From NCBI GenBank assembly GCA_964443805.1, contig CAYUEQ010000019.1:1-16145 (forward strand): 16,145 nucleotides of DNA, given 5' to 3'. Of this stretch, positions 14,356 through 16,145 are shown in pieces. Source of the DNA: CAYUEQ01 sp964443805. GTDB lineage: Bacteria; Bacillota_I; Bacilli_A; RF39; UBA660. The notes beneath the pieces were generated by a model. It did no database searches. It was not told where the DNA came from and was given only the letters and a program-made list of their open reading frames with translations. Within the stretch, counting starts at the first letter, position 1, and each line of letters starts with the position of its first letter. The position numbers and the translations under genes were made by a program.

Positions 14356-15561
14356 CTACTCAAGGATTTCCTTATAATAAATTTTACAAGTTTGATTTTC
14401 ATATAAACAAAGTTTTTCAAAATTATCGGCATTGCTATAATACTTATAAACAATATTATTATAATTATCATTTTCAGAAGAAAGTGTAATTGTATATTCT
14501 TCATTTTCATAAGTATTTGAAAATGTCCCACTAATATTTTCACCTTCATTTGTTTTTAATATAAAGGTATTATCTTCTTTTAATTCAATAGTATATGAAT
14601 TATCTAGTGATTCCCATTTACCAACGAAACTGTAAGGAGCTTCAACAGCAATAGCAATAATACTAAAAAAACCTAATACAATTGAAATAATAACCGATTT
14701 TTTCTTACTCAATTTTAATTTCTCTTTAACTTTAGGAATAAGTATAACTCCTGTTAAAGTCAACATTAGTCCTCCAACAACAAATTCAATTGATAATAGA
14801 GATATCCCACAAATAATAAGTATAAGTGGCGCAATAAAAGATTTGAATCTGGGCTTAAAATTAAATTGTTTTTTTGATCGTGGTTTGTTTTTAGAATGTA
14901 AATAATTATCAATTTTTTTCTTACTCAATTTTAATTTCTCTTTAACTTTAGGAATAAGTATAATTCCTGTTAAAGTCAACATTAGTCCTCCAACAACAAA
15001 TTCAATTGATAATAGAGATATCCCACAAATAATAAGTATAAGTGGCGCAATAAAAGGTTTCAATTTGAGATCTAGTTTAAAATTAAATTGTTCTTGTGTT
15101 TGTTGTTTGATTTCAGGGTGTAAATAATTTTCAATTGCAGTAACATAATCTTTTTTTACTTCTTCTGGTGCAACTTTTAAAAAATGTTTATAAAATTTAT
15201 TAACATCATTTTCAAACATAATATTATTATCTTTTATAGTAAAATTTCGAGTTCTACAAATTAATAATCCCAACCATCCTTGATATTTATCTGGACATTT
15301 TTCACTAAATTCCAAAAACTTTCTTTTTGCTTTTAAAAATTCATTCATATCTAACAATTTATTAGCTGCGTCTATTAATTCTGTATTAGTCTCTATACCC
15401 TTAACACTTATTTTCCCACTTATCTTTAATTTATAACACGCAATTGCATCATCTATAATAATGGTTTGCTGACAATACTCACATTTTGTTTTTTCTTCGT
15501 CATTAGATAATTTTAAAGCGGCACCACAACTAGGACATTTAGCACTTACTAATTTAACCAC
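14356..15561 (-). CDS. Zinc-ribbon membrane protein with duplicated transmembrane module, unknown function
   Basis: A protein of about 401 residues (404 if GTG 15570 is used). An N-terminal zinc ribbon has CPSCG at C12/C15 and CEYCQ at C30/C33 (numbered from the longer start). A helical region (~60-150) follows, then two copies of a hydrophobic module, FIAPLILIICGISLLSIEFVV and onwards (173-219 and 245-291). Each can form a membrane hairpin ending in the basic PKVKEKLKLSKKK. A further membrane segment (~292-312) leads to a C-terminal beta domain beginning FVGKWESLDNSYTIEL (314-404), DUF5640/lipocalin-like in appearance and probably extracellular. The start is moved to GTG 15561 because GGAG (15575-15572) is 10 nt before it but only 1 nt before GTG 15570. 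Function unknown; related zinc-ribbon membrane proteins are common in Firmicutes. Confidence 0.8.
   Translation of the reverse strand: MVKLVSAKCPSCGAALKLSNDEEKTKCEYCQQTIIIDDAIACYKLKISGKISVKGIETNTELIDAANKLLDMNEFLKAKRKFLEFSEKCPDKYQGWLGLLICRTRNFTIKDNNIMFENDVNKFYKHFLKVAPEEVKKDYVTAIENYLHPEIKQQTQEQFNFKLDLKLKPFIAPLILIICGISLLSIEFVVGGLMLTLTGIILIPKVKEKLKLSKKKIDNYLHSKNKPRSKKQFNFKPRFKSFIAPLILIICGISLLSIEFVVGGLMLTLTGVILIPKVKEKLKLSKKKSVIISIVLGFFSIIAIAVEAPYSFVGKWESLDNSYTIELKEDNTFILKTNEGENISGTFSNTYENEEYTITLSSENDNYNNIVYKYYSNADNFEKLCLYENQTCKIYYKEILE
14698..15056 (-). repeat. Recent tandem duplication inside the zinc-ribbon membrane protein gene
   Basis: Bases 14698-14840 and 14914-15056 match at 142 of 143 positions (one C/T difference, I201-type versus V codon region). 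The offset is 216 bp, 72 codons, so the frame is kept. The flanking linker parts (14841-14913 and 15057-15129) are related but clearly diverged. Confidence 0.95.
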
Positions 15562-15596
15562 AACAATCACACTCCATTTAGTAAAATCACACTATT

Positions 15597-15630
15597 ATTA
15601 TATCATTAATTTTACAAAAAATGATACAAT
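15597..15630. promoter_or_regulatory. Symmetric divergent promoter pair
   Basis: ATTATATCATT (15597-15607) and AATGATACAAT (15620-15630) are inverted repeats with one mismatch, 12 bp apart. Leftward: TGA-TATAAT (-10 at 15602-15597) with ATCATT at the -35 position (15625-15620), 17-bp spacer. Rightward: TGA-TACAAT (-10 at 15625-15630) with ATCATT (15602-15607), 17-bp spacer. Each -10 overlaps the other promoter's -35. Confidence 0.65.
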
Positions 15631-15650
15631 GTAGCTGTAGGAGGTATGAG

Positions 15651-15923
15651 ATGAATAGAATTTTGATTACAACAGGAGATATAAAAGAAGATTACGAAAT
15701 TATAGACGCAATCTTTGCATTAGATTCGTGTAAACAAGGTTTCTTTGCTGGTCTTGATCCAAATAAAGCATTTGAAAAAGTAAAAGATGGATTAAGAAAA
15801 AAAGCAGATGAACTTGGAGGGCATGGAGTAATTAATTGTCAGTTTGAATACAGAGTAGCAGTGTCACGAGGTAAACAAGTAATAGAAATCTTTGCATACG
15901 GAACCGCTGTTAGATTACATTAA
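15651..15923 (+). CDS. YbjQ-like (DUF74, 'heavy-metal-binding') small protein
   Basis: A 90-residue protein starting MNRILITTGDIKEDYEIID. The pattern ITTGDI...EVID, a central helix (KAFEKVKDGLRKKADELGGHGVINCQFEY) and a closing EIFAYGTAVRL strand matches the YbjQ/UPF0145 family (PF01906), which forms pentamers; its metal-binding label is weakly supported and no cellular role is settled. The start at 15651 is chosen because AGGAGG (15639-15644) lies 6 nt before it; an open frame continues to 15621 but without an SD. It is divergent from the zinc-ribbon membrane protein gene, sharing the symmetric promoter, and is followed by a strong terminator. Confidence 0.85.
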   Translation: MNRILITTGDIKEDYEIIDAIFALDSCKQGFFAGLDPNKAFEKVKDGLRKKADELGGHGVINCQFEYRVAVSRGKQVIEIFAYGTAVRLH

Positions 15924-15999
15924 AAAAATGGTAAATTATAAAATCTTAATTCCAAAATATGTTATCATATATCAACAGGAATTTATGAATTTGTAACAT

Positions 16000-16033
16000 A
16001 AAAAAATTCACTTTTCGAGATGTGAATTTTTTT
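16000..16033 (+). terminator. Intrinsic terminator after the YbjQ-like gene
   Basis: AAAAAAATTCAC (16000-16011) pairs over 12 bp with GTGAATTTTTTT (16022-16033). Being symmetric in A and T runs it can stop both rightward transcription and leftward transcription from the tRNA side. Confidence 0.85.
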
Positions 16034-16090
16034 GTAAAATATATTATTGATTTCAACACTATTAAATAAAAGTTTGAAAGTACACTCAAT

Positions 16091-16145
16091 TGGCAGGGGA
16101 TAAGTGAATCGAACACTTGGCAGGAGTTTTGGAGACTCTTATTTT
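16091..16145 (-). tRNA. tRNA-Trp (anticodon CCA), 3' part; 5' end outside window
   Basis: Read on the minus strand, the sequence shows the anticodon loop CTCCAAA (anticodon CCA, Trp) within the stem AGAGT/ACTCC, where the outermost A-C pair does not match. The T arm AAGTG-TTCGATT-CACTT follows, then the 3' acceptor strand ATCCCCT, discriminator G and an encoded CCA at 16093-16091. About 55 nt are present; the D arm and 5' acceptor strand lie beyond the window. The anticodon loop, T loop and 3' end match the known Bacillus tRNA-Trp closely. Confidence 0.88.

Noticed and set aside
14247..14549. A 100-codon minus-strand open frame
   Set aside because: Its first two thirds overlap the zinc-ribbon membrane protein gene out of frame; only its last ~20 codons (…GNLFHKAVHL) are meaningful, as the N-terminal piece of the NUDIX pseudogene.
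1..16145. CRISPR array, insertion sequence, integrase or prophage genes
   Set aside because: No spaced direct repeats of CRISPR type and no transposase or recombinase coding sequence were found. The only long repeat is the internal duplication at 14698-15056.

Overview
The window is about 16 kb of very AT-rich bacterial chromosome. The gene content and order point to a Bacillota (Firmicutes) lineage close to Bacilli or the uncultured gut 'Mollicutes-related' groups. secA lies next to prfB and rplM-rpsI next to cwlD, orders also known from Bacillus. Shine-Dalgarno sites are AGGAGG-like, there are Gram-positive type lipoproteins, and UGA is used as a stop. The RF2 gene carries the UGA frameshift site, so the code is not the Mycoplasma code. 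The genus cannot be named from the sequence alone.

Layout. (1) 1-4734, housekeeping: the 3' end of secA with its terminator, two lipoprotein genes behind an extended -10 promoter, prfB with an intact +1 programmed frameshift, then rplM-rpsI under a strong sigmaA-type promoter. A decayed copy of the zinc-binding tail of secA lies just upstream of prfB, suggesting the lipoprotein pair was inserted between secA and prfB. (2) 4782-8572, envelope and defence: a CwlD-type amidase, a convergent zinc-dependent phospholipase C-like gene, then an Abi_2 (HEPN-type) abortive infection gene directly abutting an HtrA-like membrane serine protease. (3) 8573-10323: a highly structured, uncharacterised RNA of about 340 nt with its own promoter and a perfect intrinsic terminator, followed by a sodium:alanine/glycine (AGCS) symporter. 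This RNA is the best candidate for something undescribed: a leader/riboswitch for the symporter or a free-standing ncRNA. (4) 10320-13736: a small Cys-rich, acidic-tailed protein, a short-chain dehydrogenase, pyruvate kinase, and a di-iron ferritin-like protein converging on pyk through a shared hairpin. (5) 13770-16145: a NUDIX hydrolase pseudogene with two nonsense codons, a zinc-ribbon membrane protein with a very recent internal duplication, a YbjQ-like small protein reading away from it through a symmetric divergent promoter, and the 3' part of a tRNA-Trp on the minus strand.

Working links that can be supported are limited. secA/prfB and rplM/rpsI belong to protein export and translation. 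The Abi_2-htrA pair looks translationally coupled. The structured RNA probably controls, or is independent of, the AGCS symporter. All database and folding checks remain to be run.
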